Below, piece after piece: positions 1 to 5,987 of a stretch of DNA of 7,278 nt (its first letter is position 1; the number at the start of each line of letters is the position of its first letter). The notes beneath the pieces are model-generated. The model was not told the origin of the DNA and made no database searches. It saw only the letters and a list, made by a program, of their open reading frames with translations. Source of the stretch: Candidatus Pacearchaeota archaeon (lineage in GTDB: Archaea > Nanoarchaeota > Nanoarchaeia > Pacearchaeales > GW2011-AR1); contig JALOBN010000050.1 in NCBI GenBank assembly GCA_023228245.1, positions 8,953 through 16,230 on the forward strand, written 5' to 3'. The position numbers and the translations under genes are program-made.

Positions 1-558
1 TCTAGGAATATGAGCAAAGTCATGAGCTTGGGTAAACCCTAGTGAGCGTAATTGTCTGGCCTTGTCAGCGTGCTTGGCTTCCTTGAAGGCAACCATACCG
101 CCCTCTTCGCCATGCACAATCTTGTTTTTGTAGAATGACCAGCAGGCAGCATCACTCTCGGGGTGTGGATTAACCCCATGAATTTCTGCCATGTCTTCAA
201 CCACTGCTAGGTTGTTAGTCTTAGCGTGGTCGATAATAGCCTTCATACTGCATCGACGCCCATAGATGTGTACCGGCATGATTGCCGACTGGTGTCTTAC
301 TGTCTTGCTTTGCATCACCTTCGTGTCTAGCAGTAAATCATCACCGCAGTCGATGAAGATGGGATGCAGTCCAGCCATCGTAACGGCTCTAGCACAAGCC
401 ACCATCGTAAACTCCGGCACCATCACACAACTGTGAATCGGTAATTGCAAAGCCTCTAGGGCTAGGTGCAATGCTGCGGTGCCACTGGAGCAAGCGACTG
501 TGTTGGGATTCCCAATCCACTCACCAAACCTAAACTCTAACTCTTGATAAGGTTCCAT
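1..558 (-). CDS. DegT/DnrJ/EryC1/StrS-family sugar aminotransferase, N-terminal half (cut by window edge)
   Basis: The reading frame is open from ATG at 558 to the window edge, giving 186 codons of a family that is usually about 370-390 residues. These PLP enzymes transfer an amino group, usually from glutamate, to a keto group of a nucleotide-linked sugar in the cytoplasm. Visible signatures are SSGTAAL at residues 24-30 (cofactor phosphate loop), PVHIYG at 95-100, EDMAEIHG at 121-128 with Asp122 placed to contact the pyridine nitrogen, and SFYKNK at 141-146 with Lys146 as the Schiff-base lysine, followed by HGEEGGMV. The last motif most resembles perosamine-synthetase-type members. The cut falls just before the expected GxNYR motif. 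The start lies 5 bases after the stop of the upstream methyltransferase and an in-frame stop sits at 568-570, so no longer start is possible. The N-terminus is therefore about 20-30 residues shorter than usual. The family call is firm; the exact sugar cannot be read. Confidence 0.9.
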   Translation of the reverse strand, partial: MEPYQELEFRFGEWIGNPNTVACSSGTAALHLALEALQLPIHSCVMVPEFTMVACARAVTMAGLHPIFIDCGDDLLLDTKVMQSKTVRHQSAIMPVHIYGRRCSMKAIIDHAKTNNLAVVEDMAEIHGVNPHPESDAACWSFYKNKIVHGEEGGMVAFKEAKHADKARQLRSLGFTQAHDFAHIPR

Positions 559-563
559 TGATC

Positions 564-1151
564 TTACTTAGAATGTAGTGACTTTCTGAAAACAACAGCA
601 ACCTCTTTGAAGATAAGCTCAGCGTCATCATGTTCTGCATAGAACTGGTCTACAGCGATAGGCACGTCTGGCAGGTTAGGACCAAAGGCGTAGTCATCGG
701 CAATCATCGTGCCACCAGGCTTGAGCTTATCCCACACGTTGTTTAGGTCAGCATAACAAGTCTCGAAATCGTGACCACCATCCACAAAACCGACATCAAA
801 CATACCTCGCAGTTGTGGCACAAGCTTCTTGGAGTCACCTTCAATCAGTAATGCCTTGCTACCGTGGTAGCCTAGGTGGGTTCTGGCAAAGATCGGCACT
901 TGAGGCAACGCAGTCCAATTGTCGATGCCGGTATACCTCGAATCCGGATGGGTCAGTACGTTGTCTAGCATCCAGCAACCACTACGCCCCTCCCACACAC
1001 CAATCTCTAGGTAGTTAAGTGGTTGGCCTACCAAGTGGGCTAGTGTTGCCCTAACTGCCTTGCGTAAGGCAGTAGTCATATCGGTGCCATAGCCTGGCAA
1101 CGTAGCAAATACGTAAGGAAACTGCTGATAGTCAGCATCTTCAATTGCCAT
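564..1151 (-). CDS. Class I SAM-dependent methyltransferase, Methyltransf_24/TylF-like
   Basis: This 195-residue protein has the core of a Rossmann-fold SAM methyltransferase. Motif I is LEIGVWEGRS at residues 48-57, the glycine-rich SAM loop, and GIDNW at 75-79 fits the acidic end of strand 2. FVDGGHDFETCYADL at 122-136 is the typical Methyltransf_24 segment (Asp124, Gly125, His127), followed by LKPGG at 143-147 and ADDY at 151-154. Relatives methylate sugar or antibiotic hydroxyls, sometimes with a metal held by the acidic residues, so O-methylation of a glycan or nucleotide sugar is a reasonable inference. The start is supported by AGGAG six bases upstream of ATG, and that site overlaps the TAG stop of the preceding glycosyltransferase gene, which implies coupled translation. 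There is no signal peptide or membrane segment, so it should act in the cytoplasm. The methyltransferase call is firm; the substrate is unknown. Confidence 0.85.
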   Translation of the reverse strand: MAIEDADYQQFPYVFATLPGYGTDMTTALRKAVRATLAHLVGQPLNYLEIGVWEGRSGCWMLDNVLTHPDSRYTGIDNWTALPQVPIFARTHLGYHGSKALLIEGDSKKLVPQLRGMFDVGFVDGGHDFETCYADLNNVWDKLKPGGTMIADDYAFGPNLPDVPIAVDQFYAEHDDAELIFKEVAVVFRKSLHSK

Positions 1152-1157
1152 TCGTTA

Positions 1158-1163
1158 CTCCTA
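1158..1163 (-). promoter_or_regulatory. Ribosome binding site fused to the upstream stop codon
   Basis: On the minus strand the sequence reads GGT TAG GAG TAACGA ATG. The TAG stop of the PLOD-like gene supplies the first bases of the TAGGAG ribosome site for the methyltransferase starting at 1151, with six bases between AGGAG and ATG. This fixes the start and implies coupled translation. Confidence 0.75.
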
Positions 1164-1886
1164 ACCTGAAATCATCCGCCAAAGTTTAGCAGCCGTTGGA
1201 CCCCAGCCACCATTACCATGGAAAGAACAGGGGTAGGTTTCTGTTTCATTGTTGTATAGATGCTTCACGCCGTACAGTTCACGAACTTCAATTGCATCTA
1301 GTACTGGTCGATCCATTTTGTGGTTGTCGTAGAGGTTGCAAAACAACTTGCAGTGGAAGTCTAGGGCGAAGTCCTTACTGTCAGGATGCAGAATCCACCA
1401 GCGATTGTAAGCCTCTTGGTTGCACCAGCACAATTCACGAGGCCAGAAGTCTGGTGTGTTGAATAGATTGAGTAAGGCTCCCGCTCTGCCGATAATCTGG
1501 CCACCGTTGATGTATCGCCAGCGCGTGGGGGCCTCAGGCAATGGCCCAAACCTCGGTATCTCTGGTGGAAACAGGTTGGTTTCCATAGCGAACACGATAG
1601 GGGCATCGAAGCTTAGGAAGGTGCGTTCAATAGCCTCTAGTCCGGTTGTGAAGAATACATCCCAAGCATCACTGACTAACACAACCTCGTTACTAGGATG
1701 AGCTTCTAAGGCTTTGAGCAGACGCCACCAGGTGTCATCACCATTATGATTGAATGTGCAACCCAGGGTGAAGTTCTCGCCCTGGATACCATACTTCTTC
1801 AGTGACTCCCTGAACATCCAACGATTGGGGCCACCCTTATTCAGTGGTGCATCAATCGGTATTGAGGAAGCATATAGGAGTTTCAT
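1161..1886 (-). CDS. PLOD/LH3-like (procollagen hydroxylysine) glycosyltransferase domain protein
   Basis: This 241-residue protein matches, motif by motif, the glycosyltransferase domain of animal lysyl hydroxylase 3 (PLOD family). VLVSDAWDVFF at residues 69-79 has the metal-binding DxxD pair (Asp73, Asp76), like TDSYDVIF of LH3. IVFAMETNLFP at 97-107 parallels VVFSAEELIYP. YINGGQIIG at 125-133 parallels FLGSGGFIG. LDFHCKLFCNL at 175-185 parallels LDHRCRIFQNL. SFHGNG at 221-226 parallels the nucleotide-binding IHGNG. The parallels come from my memory of LH3, not from an alignment. In LH3 the domain transfers galactose or glucose from a UDP-sugar to hydroxylysine. Here the protein stands alone, with no hydroxylase domain, inside a glycan cluster, so an O-glycosyl transfer to a glycan or protein hydroxyl is inferred. 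The gene starts 2 bases after the preceding stop, with GGGAA as a modest ribosome site, and its TAG stop is built into the next gene's ribosome site. The GT-A fold assignment is strong; donor and acceptor are unknown. Confidence 0.82.
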   Translation of the reverse strand: MKLLYASSIPIDAPLNKGGPNRWMFRESLKKYGIQGENFTLGCTFNHNGDDTWWRLLKALEAHPSNEVVLVSDAWDVFFTTGLEAIERTFLSFDAPIVFAMETNLFPPEIPRFGPLPEAPTRWRYINGGQIIGRAGALLNLFNTPDFWPRELCWCNQEAYNRWWILHPDSKDFALDFHCKLFCNLYDNHKMDRPVLDAIEVRELYGVKHLYNNETETYPCSFHGNGGWGPTAAKLWRMISG

Positions 1887-1888
1887 TG

Positions 1889-2626
1889 CTATTCCCAGTC
1901 TTCCTTGTGCTGGTAGTCGTCGCGTACCTGATCGCCTAAGCCTAAGTAGTCGGCCACTTCAAACACTTCTAGGTCAGTCCAGTGCTGAATTTCTACAGCG
2001 CTAGCAGTTAGGTCGTAAGGTCTAGTTCTGCCTGACCCGAATGTATGAAATGCTAAGGGCACACCACACAAGCCTAGCTGGGATTCGTCTCTACCCTTGT
2101 CTAGCGGGCCTTCCAAGAATGCCTTTACCAGTTCTGGTAGAAGGTAACGCGGTACAAATACCAGGCTCATCTGTAAGGCGTGGTGCTTGACCTTACGCTC
2201 ATCCTCGTAAGGTTTGCCAGCCAGAAACCGTTTTGGAAATTCCATTGACTGCCTGTAACACTGATCTACCCAATCCCCGATGGCTAAGCAGTCTTGCTCT
2301 ACATAGATCAGGTCTGCCATGCAACTGTAGGCATACATAGCACTGACAATGAAGCTACGCCCCCAACCACTCAATAGACTGTCTGTGTTCTGGTAGTTGG
2401 CATCTAGGCTCAGTACTTGCTCCCTATGGTCTGGTAGTGGTAGTATGGGTGAGGCTGAATCTACAATTAACACTCCGGCAGGCTGAGAGTACTTGAAGAC
2501 GCAATGCTTCCACAACTCGTGGAAAGGCTGGGATCTAGAGTATTGGTTGCCGCCATTAGGAAACCTGCGACCCTTGGCACAATACCAACCACTGCCAATT
2601 ACGTACTTCCTTGGTTGAGTTGTCAT
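1889..2626 (-). CDS. Unclassified GT-A-like putative glycosyltransferase
   Basis: With the preferred ATG at 2626 the product is 245 residues. I do not recognise a named family. The arrangement resembles a GT-A glycosyltransferase core: a hydrophobic strand with an acid, VLIVDSASP at residues 52-60; LSLDANYQNTD at 72-82; a helix GRSFIVSAMYAY at 89-100; then ADLIYVEQDCLAIGDW at 104-119, where Glu110 and Asp112 occupy the place of the usual DxD metal motif. FHTFGSGRTRPYD at 193-205 may be a nucleotide or acceptor loop. It sits between an SDR enzyme and a PLOD-like transferase, which fits a sugar-transfer role. A start at 2644 would overlap the SDR gene by 19 bases and lacks a ribosome site. The ATG at 2626 forms a TAATG stop-start overlap with GTGGG upstream, so it is preferred. 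No membrane segment is evident. Glycosyltransferase activity is inferred from arrangement and context rather than a diagnostic motif. Confidence 0.6.
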   Translation of the reverse strand: MTTQPRKYVIGSGWYCAKGRRFPNGGNQYSRSQPFHELWKHCVFKYSQPAGVLIVDSASPILPLPDHREQVLSLDANYQNTDSLLSGWGRSFIVSAMYAYSCMADLIYVEQDCLAIGDWVDQCYRQSMEFPKRFLAGKPYEDERKVKHHALQMSLVFVPRYLLPELVKAFLEGPLDKGRDESQLGLCGVPLAFHTFGSGRTRPYDLTASAVEIQHWTDLEVFEVADYLGLGDQVRDDYQHKEDWE

Positions 2627-3597
2627 TACCAATCCCACTTGCATCCGTTAGAGAGGTAGTAATCGGCCGTTCGCTGCAAAGCTTCACGTAGAGTAACAAT
2701 AGGTCTAGCTTCAATCACTGAGTATAGCTTGGTGTTGTCACTCTGCAAGTGCCATATTTCCCAGGGTCGCATACGCTTCATGTCTGGGGAAACTACCACT
2801 TGGTCGTGTCCCATAATCTTGCCGATCAGTTCAGCCAAGGCATAGATCTTGATAGTACTTTCAGAGCCCATGTTGTAGACTTCACCAAACTGCCCCTTCT
2901 CCAGCAGTTCAACAGCCATCCTAACGGCGTCACCAGCATACTGAAAGTCTCTCTCACTGTTGTTGCCTAAGCGAACAACCGCAGTTGCGCTTGCACTAGC
3001 AACGTGGTCTAGCTGGCTGATAATTTCGGGGATGACATACTCGTGGGTTTCTCGCTCGCCAACACAGTTGAATTGACGCATAGCAATTGCTGGCACCTTG
3101 GCTTCACGCCAGCGCACTTGCACTAGCCCATCCGCAGCTACCTTGCTGACACCGTAGGTACTATGGGGAATAACTGGCGCATCCTCACTGATCTTGCCCT
3201 TGGCATCACCATAAATCTCTGCGGAACTAACCTGGAGGATAGCCTTGACATTGGCTGCCTGGCAAGCGTTCAACACCTTGAGTACAGCTACGGCATTGAT
3301 CTCGAAGAAGTGTAGTGGTCGCTCGAAACCCTCTGGTATATACGGTTCAGCAGCATAGTTGAATACATACTGAACGTCATGGCTCTTCAGTATCTTCGTC
3401 GTCTCCAGTTCCGATTCTCTGATGTCGTGCCAAATGAATTTCGCTTTCTTGTGGATGTGCTTCCGCAACCCGCTGATCAGGTTGTCCAACACTAGCACTT
3501 GGCAATTCCTCTTCTCCAGCAGGTAGTTCACTAAATGTGACCCGAGGAAGCCGGCTCCACCGATCACGCATACTGAGCAATTTCTTATGTCTCGCAT
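2626..3597 (-). CDS. NAD-dependent epimerase/dehydratase, extended SDR family
   Basis: This 323-residue protein is a nucleotide-sugar-modifying enzyme of normal extended-SDR length. The dinucleotide site is VIGGAGFLGSH at residues 11-21 (GxxGxxG at Gly13, 16, 19), with Asp38 in VLVLDN as the adenosine-ribose ligand, which favours NAD. The catalytic part shows SSAEIYGD at 124-131 and YGVSK at 148-152 (Tyr148, Lys152). RQFNCVGE and the late RPWEIWHLQSDNTK segment are the usual substrate and domain-closing motifs. Glu127 is kept as in 4,6-dehydratases and UDP-glucuronate decarboxylases, but the residue before it is Ala rather than Asp or Ser, so dehydratase, decarboxylase and 4-epimerase all remain possible. 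The start is ATG at 3597, where TTAGGAG stands five bases upstream; the longer in-frame start at 3612 would put that site inside the gene. It likely supplies the sugar for the DegT enzyme and transferases of this operon. Confidence 0.88.
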   Translation of the reverse strand: MRDIRNCSVCVIGGAGFLGSHLVNYLLEKRNCQVLVLDNLISGLRKHIHKKAKFIWHDIRESELETTKILKSHDVQYVFNYAAEPYIPEGFERPLHFFEINAVAVLKVLNACQAANVKAILQVSSAEIYGDAKGKISEDAPVIPHSTYGVSKVAADGLVQVRWREAKVPAIAMRQFNCVGERETHEYVIPEIISQLDHVASASATAVVRLGNNSERDFQYAGDAVRMAVELLEKGQFGEVYNMGSESTIKIYALAELIGKIMGHDQVVVSPDMKRMRPWEIWHLQSDNTKLYSVIEARPIVTLREALQRTADYYLSNGCKWDW

Positions 3598-4105
3598 GTC
3601 CGCTCCTAACAACAGTAAACTCCCTAGGGGTTTCGTATTCCAGGATCAATAGCTTCCTAGCAACTCTCAGCATTTCCAGTTCAATTCGCAACCACTCAAC
3701 TTCACCTAGGTTGTTTATAGTCATGGTACGAATAGAACGGCAGATAGCCCAATCAAACTCGTAGTCATTGAATGGCAGTTGATCCAGACTAGACTGTACG
3801 TTAGGATAACTTGGGTAGAGTGAATCCATCGCCTTGAGCAATGAACTAGATTGGTCAACCCCTACGTACTTGGCAACATTAGGCAACACTTCCGTCAATG
3901 CCCCGTAACCGCAGCCAGCATCTAATACCCTAGTGTTGGTTACCAAGGACTCTAGGGTTTGCTTATGCCAAGATTGGATATCATCCCAAACTACTTCATC
4001 GACATCGTAAACGCAACGATGTAGATTTCGTGGGTCTCCAATGAATTGGTCTAATCGTTCTTTCCAGAAAGCTTCTGAACGAATGGGCAAATAGTTGTCA
4101 GCCAT
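3377..4105 (-). CDS. Class I SAM-dependent methyltransferase with an anomalous out-of-frame C-terminal run-on
   Basis: Residues 1 to about 167 form a Methyltransf_11-like Rossmann domain: VLDAGCGYGALTEVLP at 60-75 is the SAM loop, YVGVDQSS at 80-87 carries the acid for the ribose, LDQLPFNDYEFDWAICRS at 107-124 is the motif II/III region, and a late strand KLLILEYETP lies at 151-160. Proteins of this kind normally end near here. Instead the frame continues to 3377, so residues 170-242 are read from the first part of the SDR gene in a different frame, and that tail is polar and shadow-like (GDDEDTEEP at the end). A single missing base near 3610-3640 would restore a TAG at 3606-3608, inside the SDR gene's ribosome site, exactly as seen at 1161. 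The natural end is therefore probably about 3606. The start overlaps the GNAT stop as TAATG, with AAGGAG eight bases upstream. It probably methylates a sugar or glycan intermediate. Confidence 0.78.
   Translation of the reverse strand: MADNYLPIRSEAFWKERLDQFIGDPRNLHRCVYDVDEVVWDDIQSWHKQTLESLVTNTRVLDAGCGYGALTEVLPNVAKYVGVDQSSSLLKAMDSLYPSYPNVQSSLDQLPFNDYEFDWAICRSIRTMTINNLGEVEWLRIELEMLRVARKLLILEYETPREFTVVRSGHARHKKLLSMRDRWSRLPRVTFSELPAGEEELPSASVGQPDQRVAEAHPQESEIHLARHQRIGTGDDEDTEEP
3603..3609 (-). promoter_or_regulatory. TTAGGAG ribosome binding site that decides the SDR start
   Basis: TTAGGAG lies five bases upstream of the ATG at 3597 and selects it over the in-frame start at 3612. The TAG inside this site is out of frame with the overlapping methyltransferase. 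This matters for the suspected frameshift in that gene. Confidence 0.75.
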
Positions 4106-4428
4106 TAGGGTCGCTCCTTATTGACAAATAGGCAGGCATCTTCATTAGGGTAGAAGCCCGGTATCACGACTTCAAACATACCAAGGCTTTGGTAAAACAG
4201 ACGGGCAATGCCATTAGTCCTTCTTGTAAAAACGTGAATGACAGACTGCTCACCGACGCAGGAAGCAACAGCCTTGACTAGTTGGCTGCCAATTCCCTTT
4301 CTACGGCTGGCTTCAGCAACTTCAATATCAACAATCTCAGTCACTCCACCGGGTTTAGTATGGTAGACTAGCTTGCCTCCAGCCGTCTTTAGTTCAACAC
4401 AAGTGCCCATTCTTCTAGTGGCAATCAC
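4105..4428 (-). CDS. Small GNAT-family N-acetyltransferase
   Basis: This compact 107-residue protein has the two best-conserved GNAT blocks. Motif A is IVDIEVAEASRRKGIGS at residues 32-48, where RRKGIG matches the (Q/R)xxGx(G/A) acetyl-CoA pyrophosphate loop. Motif B is NGIARLFYQSLGMFE at 72-86, whose Asn72 and Tyr79 match the usual helix that lines the pantetheine. It is shorter than typical 140-170-residue GNATs, lacking most of the N-terminal strand and helices before motif A, though the catalytic core is complete. The start is GTG at 4428, with AAGGA seven bases upstream; ATG at 4410 is the alternative. It begins 14 bases after the GT2-like gene and its TAA stop overlaps the ATG of the next methyltransferase. 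The context suggests acetylation of an amino sugar such as the DegT product, but GNAT substrates are very diverse and this is inference. Confidence 0.85.
   Translation of the reverse strand: MIATRRMGTCVELKTAGGKLVYHTKPGGVTEIVDIEVAEASRRKGIGSQLVKAVASCVGEQSVIHVFTRRTNGIARLFYQSLGMFEVVIPGFYPNEDACLFVNKERP
4114..4119 (-). promoter_or_regulatory. AAGGAG ribosome binding site next to a TAATG junction
   Basis: AAGGAG inside the end of the GNAT gene lies eight bases upstream of the methyltransferase ATG at 4105. The GNAT TAA stop (4105-4107) shares its last base with that ATG. Such an arrangement normally allows termination-reinitiation coupling. Confidence 0.7.
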
Positions 4429-4435
4429 CTATAGT

Positions 4436-4440
4436 TCCTT
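4436..4440 (-). promoter_or_regulatory. AAGGA ribosome binding site for a GTG start
   Basis: AAGGA lies seven bases upstream of the GTG at 4428. It supports GTG as the GNAT start rather than the in-frame ATG at 4410, which has only a weak AGAAGA before it. Confidence 0.65.
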
Positions 4441-4442
4441 AT

Positions 4443-5321
4443 CTAGATGCAATAAGATTGAATGTCCTGCTCGAACACTTCCGGGATAGGCCCAGTGTAT
4501 TTAACAATTGAGGCTTTGTGTGGTAACTTCTTGCCAGGTTTCCAAGTCTCGAAAGAAGCCCGGCAGTCTACGTACATCTGTCGTCCATCACTTAGACCCT
4601 CTCCACGAACGATGTAATACTTGTGCTTGGCAGCGCGTACCTTGTGGCTGGAGGCAAACGCTAGATGGGCACACTCAGGAGTAGGGTTGGGCATGGCGTC
4701 ATAGCGAATAACCCTTTTCGAGAGGGTTAAACCCTCTTTAGTTTCTGGCCAGTTGTGGTTAGAGGCGTAACGCATTCCAGGATAAAACCGCCAACCACGA
4801 ACGTGAGGAATGCTCCAGTAAGCCCCAATGACTTCCAAATCAAATAGTGGTTGACTAATGATAGAATTGGGACGCCAGGGATAACGGTGCTTGAAACGGA
4901 ACCCAGTAGCCGTTCTTGAGGATTGTGCCATCAACCTAGTGATTTGGTCTTGACCATCGTAGGTATAGAACTCATCAGCATCCAACACGAATATGAAACT
5001 GGGTTTTACCTCGTTGGCAACCTTGAGATACTGTTGCCGTGATTCGACTTTGCCTTGCGCTGGGTCTTCATTCGCAGAAAACCCATGGGGCACGTAGATA
5101 ACCCGTGGGTCTTTTTCTGCTAGAGATCTTAGAAACTGACTAGTTCCATCTACGCTCAAGCCCTCTTTCGATACCATGGTTGGGTTAGCTTTGGCATAGT
5201 ACCGATCAGCAGACTCAACGAACACCCAATACTCTAAACCAGGCCAGTCTTTATGCTGGGTGTAGAGGTTTTGCAAATGCTCTATTTCGTTGAGACAGAG
5301 CGTAGCCAACAGGATAGACAT
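4443..5321 (-). CDS. GT-A glycosyltransferase, family 2-like
   Basis: This 292-residue protein begins with LLATLCLNEIEHLQNL at residues 4-19, the characteristic opening strand and NE pair of family 2-like glycosyltransferases. WVFVESADRYY follows at 32-42, and FIFVLDADEFYT at 109-120 carries the DxD metal and nucleotide-sugar motif (Asp114, Asp116). CAHLAFASSHKVRAAKHKYY at 217-236 resembles the late His-containing acceptor and closing segment seen in the GT2-like group of PF13704 type. It should transfer a sugar from a nucleotide donor in the cytoplasm; there are no membrane segments, unlike lipid-anchored GT2 enzymes. ATG at 5321 is preferred over GTG at 5333 because GAGGGG stands just upstream of it and nothing suitable precedes the GTG. 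The gene starts 12 bases after the sulfotransferase stop. A perfect short palindrome lies inside the gene at 4721-4737. Donor and acceptor cannot be read from the sequence. Confidence 0.85.
   Translation of the reverse strand: MSILLATLCLNEIEHLQNLYTQHKDWPGLEYWVFVESADRYYAKANPTMVSKEGLSVDGTSQFLRSLAEKDPRVIYVPHGFSANEDPAQGKVESRQQYLKVANEVKPSFIFVLDADEFYTYDGQDQITRLMAQSSRTATGFRFKHRYPWRPNSIISQPLFDLEVIGAYWSIPHVRGWRFYPGMRYASNHNWPETKEGLTLSKRVIRYDAMPNPTPECAHLAFASSHKVRAAKHKYYIVRGEGLSDGRQMYVDCRASFETWKPGKKLPHKASIVKYTGPIPEVFEQDIQSYCI
4710..4737. repeat. Intragenic palindrome with a third matching arm
   Basis: On the plus strand AGAGGGTT (4721-4728) and AACCCTCT (4730-4737) are perfect inverted repeats around a single A. 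A second copy of AACCCT at 4710-4715 can also pair with AGGGTT at 4723-4728. The middle arm could thus fold with either neighbour in RNA. It lies within the GT2-like coding region, at codons for KEGLTLSKRV, and may be coincidental. Confidence 0.45.
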
Positions 5322-5325
5322 TTCG

Positions 5326-5331
5326 CCCCTC
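5326..5331 (-). promoter_or_regulatory. GAGGGG ribosome binding site for the GT2-like gene
   Basis: GAGGGG ends four bases before the ATG at 5321. It overlaps the alternative GTG start at 5333, which would need a site inside the sulfotransferase stop region where none is seen. Confidence 0.6.
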
Positions 5332-5333
5332 AC

Positions 5334-5987
5334 CTACAAAATAAACTCTTCGACTTCGGAGGCTTCGTAACCAAACTGGTGCATAGCCCATTGCTCAGCA
5401 GCCAATACACGGTCTGCTAACTGCCTGGGGTAAACTGCCTGCGCTAGAAACTGCGGGTCACTACTATTGACCTTTGGCAATTGCAGATTAGGCATTCCTA
5501 ACAGGCAAGCTAAGTCTTGAGGCAGGTTTTCTAGCTTGCCAACAAACCCAATCCCTGCGGTGTAGGTTGAATAGAGCTTGGACACCATGCCTTCTGGATA
5601 GGCTTGCAATCGCATCTCCACCCAGTCTGCAAAGTTACCCACGCCAATTGAGTCAATCTCATCTGGCCCTGGTGGTGTTGCCAAGAAAGATTCCAAGCTA
5701 CCGCGCTTGGTCATCGTAAATGCCCACTGCGACCGATACCAGTTGAGTGGATGCCTAACAAAGGCAAAGCAGCAATCAGGATCAACGCCCACTCCACGGC
5801 AAGTAGCGTGAGGAATAATATTAGGGTCTGTCGTATCGTTACGAAAAGGCCACTCAACCTCACCGACAAAAGGCATGTCGTCTTCAGAAGCCAGTAGCTT
5901 CATTGAGTGTAGTACACGACGAATAGACTGACCGCCTGTCTTCGGTACGTGCAGAAACACTAGACCGTTACTTAACTGGAGTGCCAC
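5334..5987 (-). CDS. Sulfotransferase family protein (PAPS-dependent)
   Basis: From the GTG at 5987 the product is 217 residues. FLHVPKTGGQSIRRVL at residues 11-26 is the 5'-phosphosulfate loop of PAPS sulfotransferases, with Lys16 in the catalytic position. FAFVRHPLNWYRSQW at 74-88 is the 3'-phosphate-binding segment, with Arg78 and Ser86. FVGKLENLPQDLACLLG at 148-164 matches the family's usual FxGrxExLxxDL stretch. Such enzymes transfer sulfate to carbohydrate hydroxyls, which suits a glycan cluster. The GTG start has GGAGG six bases upstream and overlaps the preceding glycosyltransferase by 20 bases. Extending the frame to 6116 would add 43 residues encoded wholly inside that gene and lacking family features, so it was rejected. 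The domain is short but complete at both cofactor sites. The family is confident; the sulfated sugar is unknown, and no PAPS-synthesis gene is in view. Confidence 0.87.
   Translation of the reverse strand: MALQLSNGLVFLHVPKTGGQSIRRVLHSMKLLASEDDMPFVGEVEWPFRNDTTDPNIIPHATCRGVGVDPDCCFAFVRHPLNWYRSQWAFTMTKRGSLESFLATPPGPDEIDSIGVGNFADWVEMRLQAYPEGMVSKLYSTYTAGIGFVGKLENLPQDLACLLGMPNLQLPKVNSSDPQFLAQAVYPRQLADRVLAAEQWAMHQFGYEASEVEEFIL

Noticed and set aside
1361..1606. Minus-strand open frame of 81 codons in another frame.
   Set aside because: It sits within the PLOD-like gene, whose motifs are clear in the main frame, and it has no start signal.
1420..1701. Plus-strand open frame of 93 codons.
   Set aside because: It lies wholly antisense to the PLOD-like gene, has no ribosome site and no recognisable domain. 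Every supported gene is on the minus strand.
2627..2644. Six-residue longer N-terminus for the unclassified GT-A-like protein.
   Set aside because: No ribosome site precedes the ATG at 2644, while the ATG at 2626 makes a standard TAATG junction.
3622..3630. Short palindrome CCCTAGGG as a possible binding site or terminator.
   Set aside because: It is eight bases inside a coding region, with no loop or T-run, and CTAG-centred palindromes are common throughout the window.
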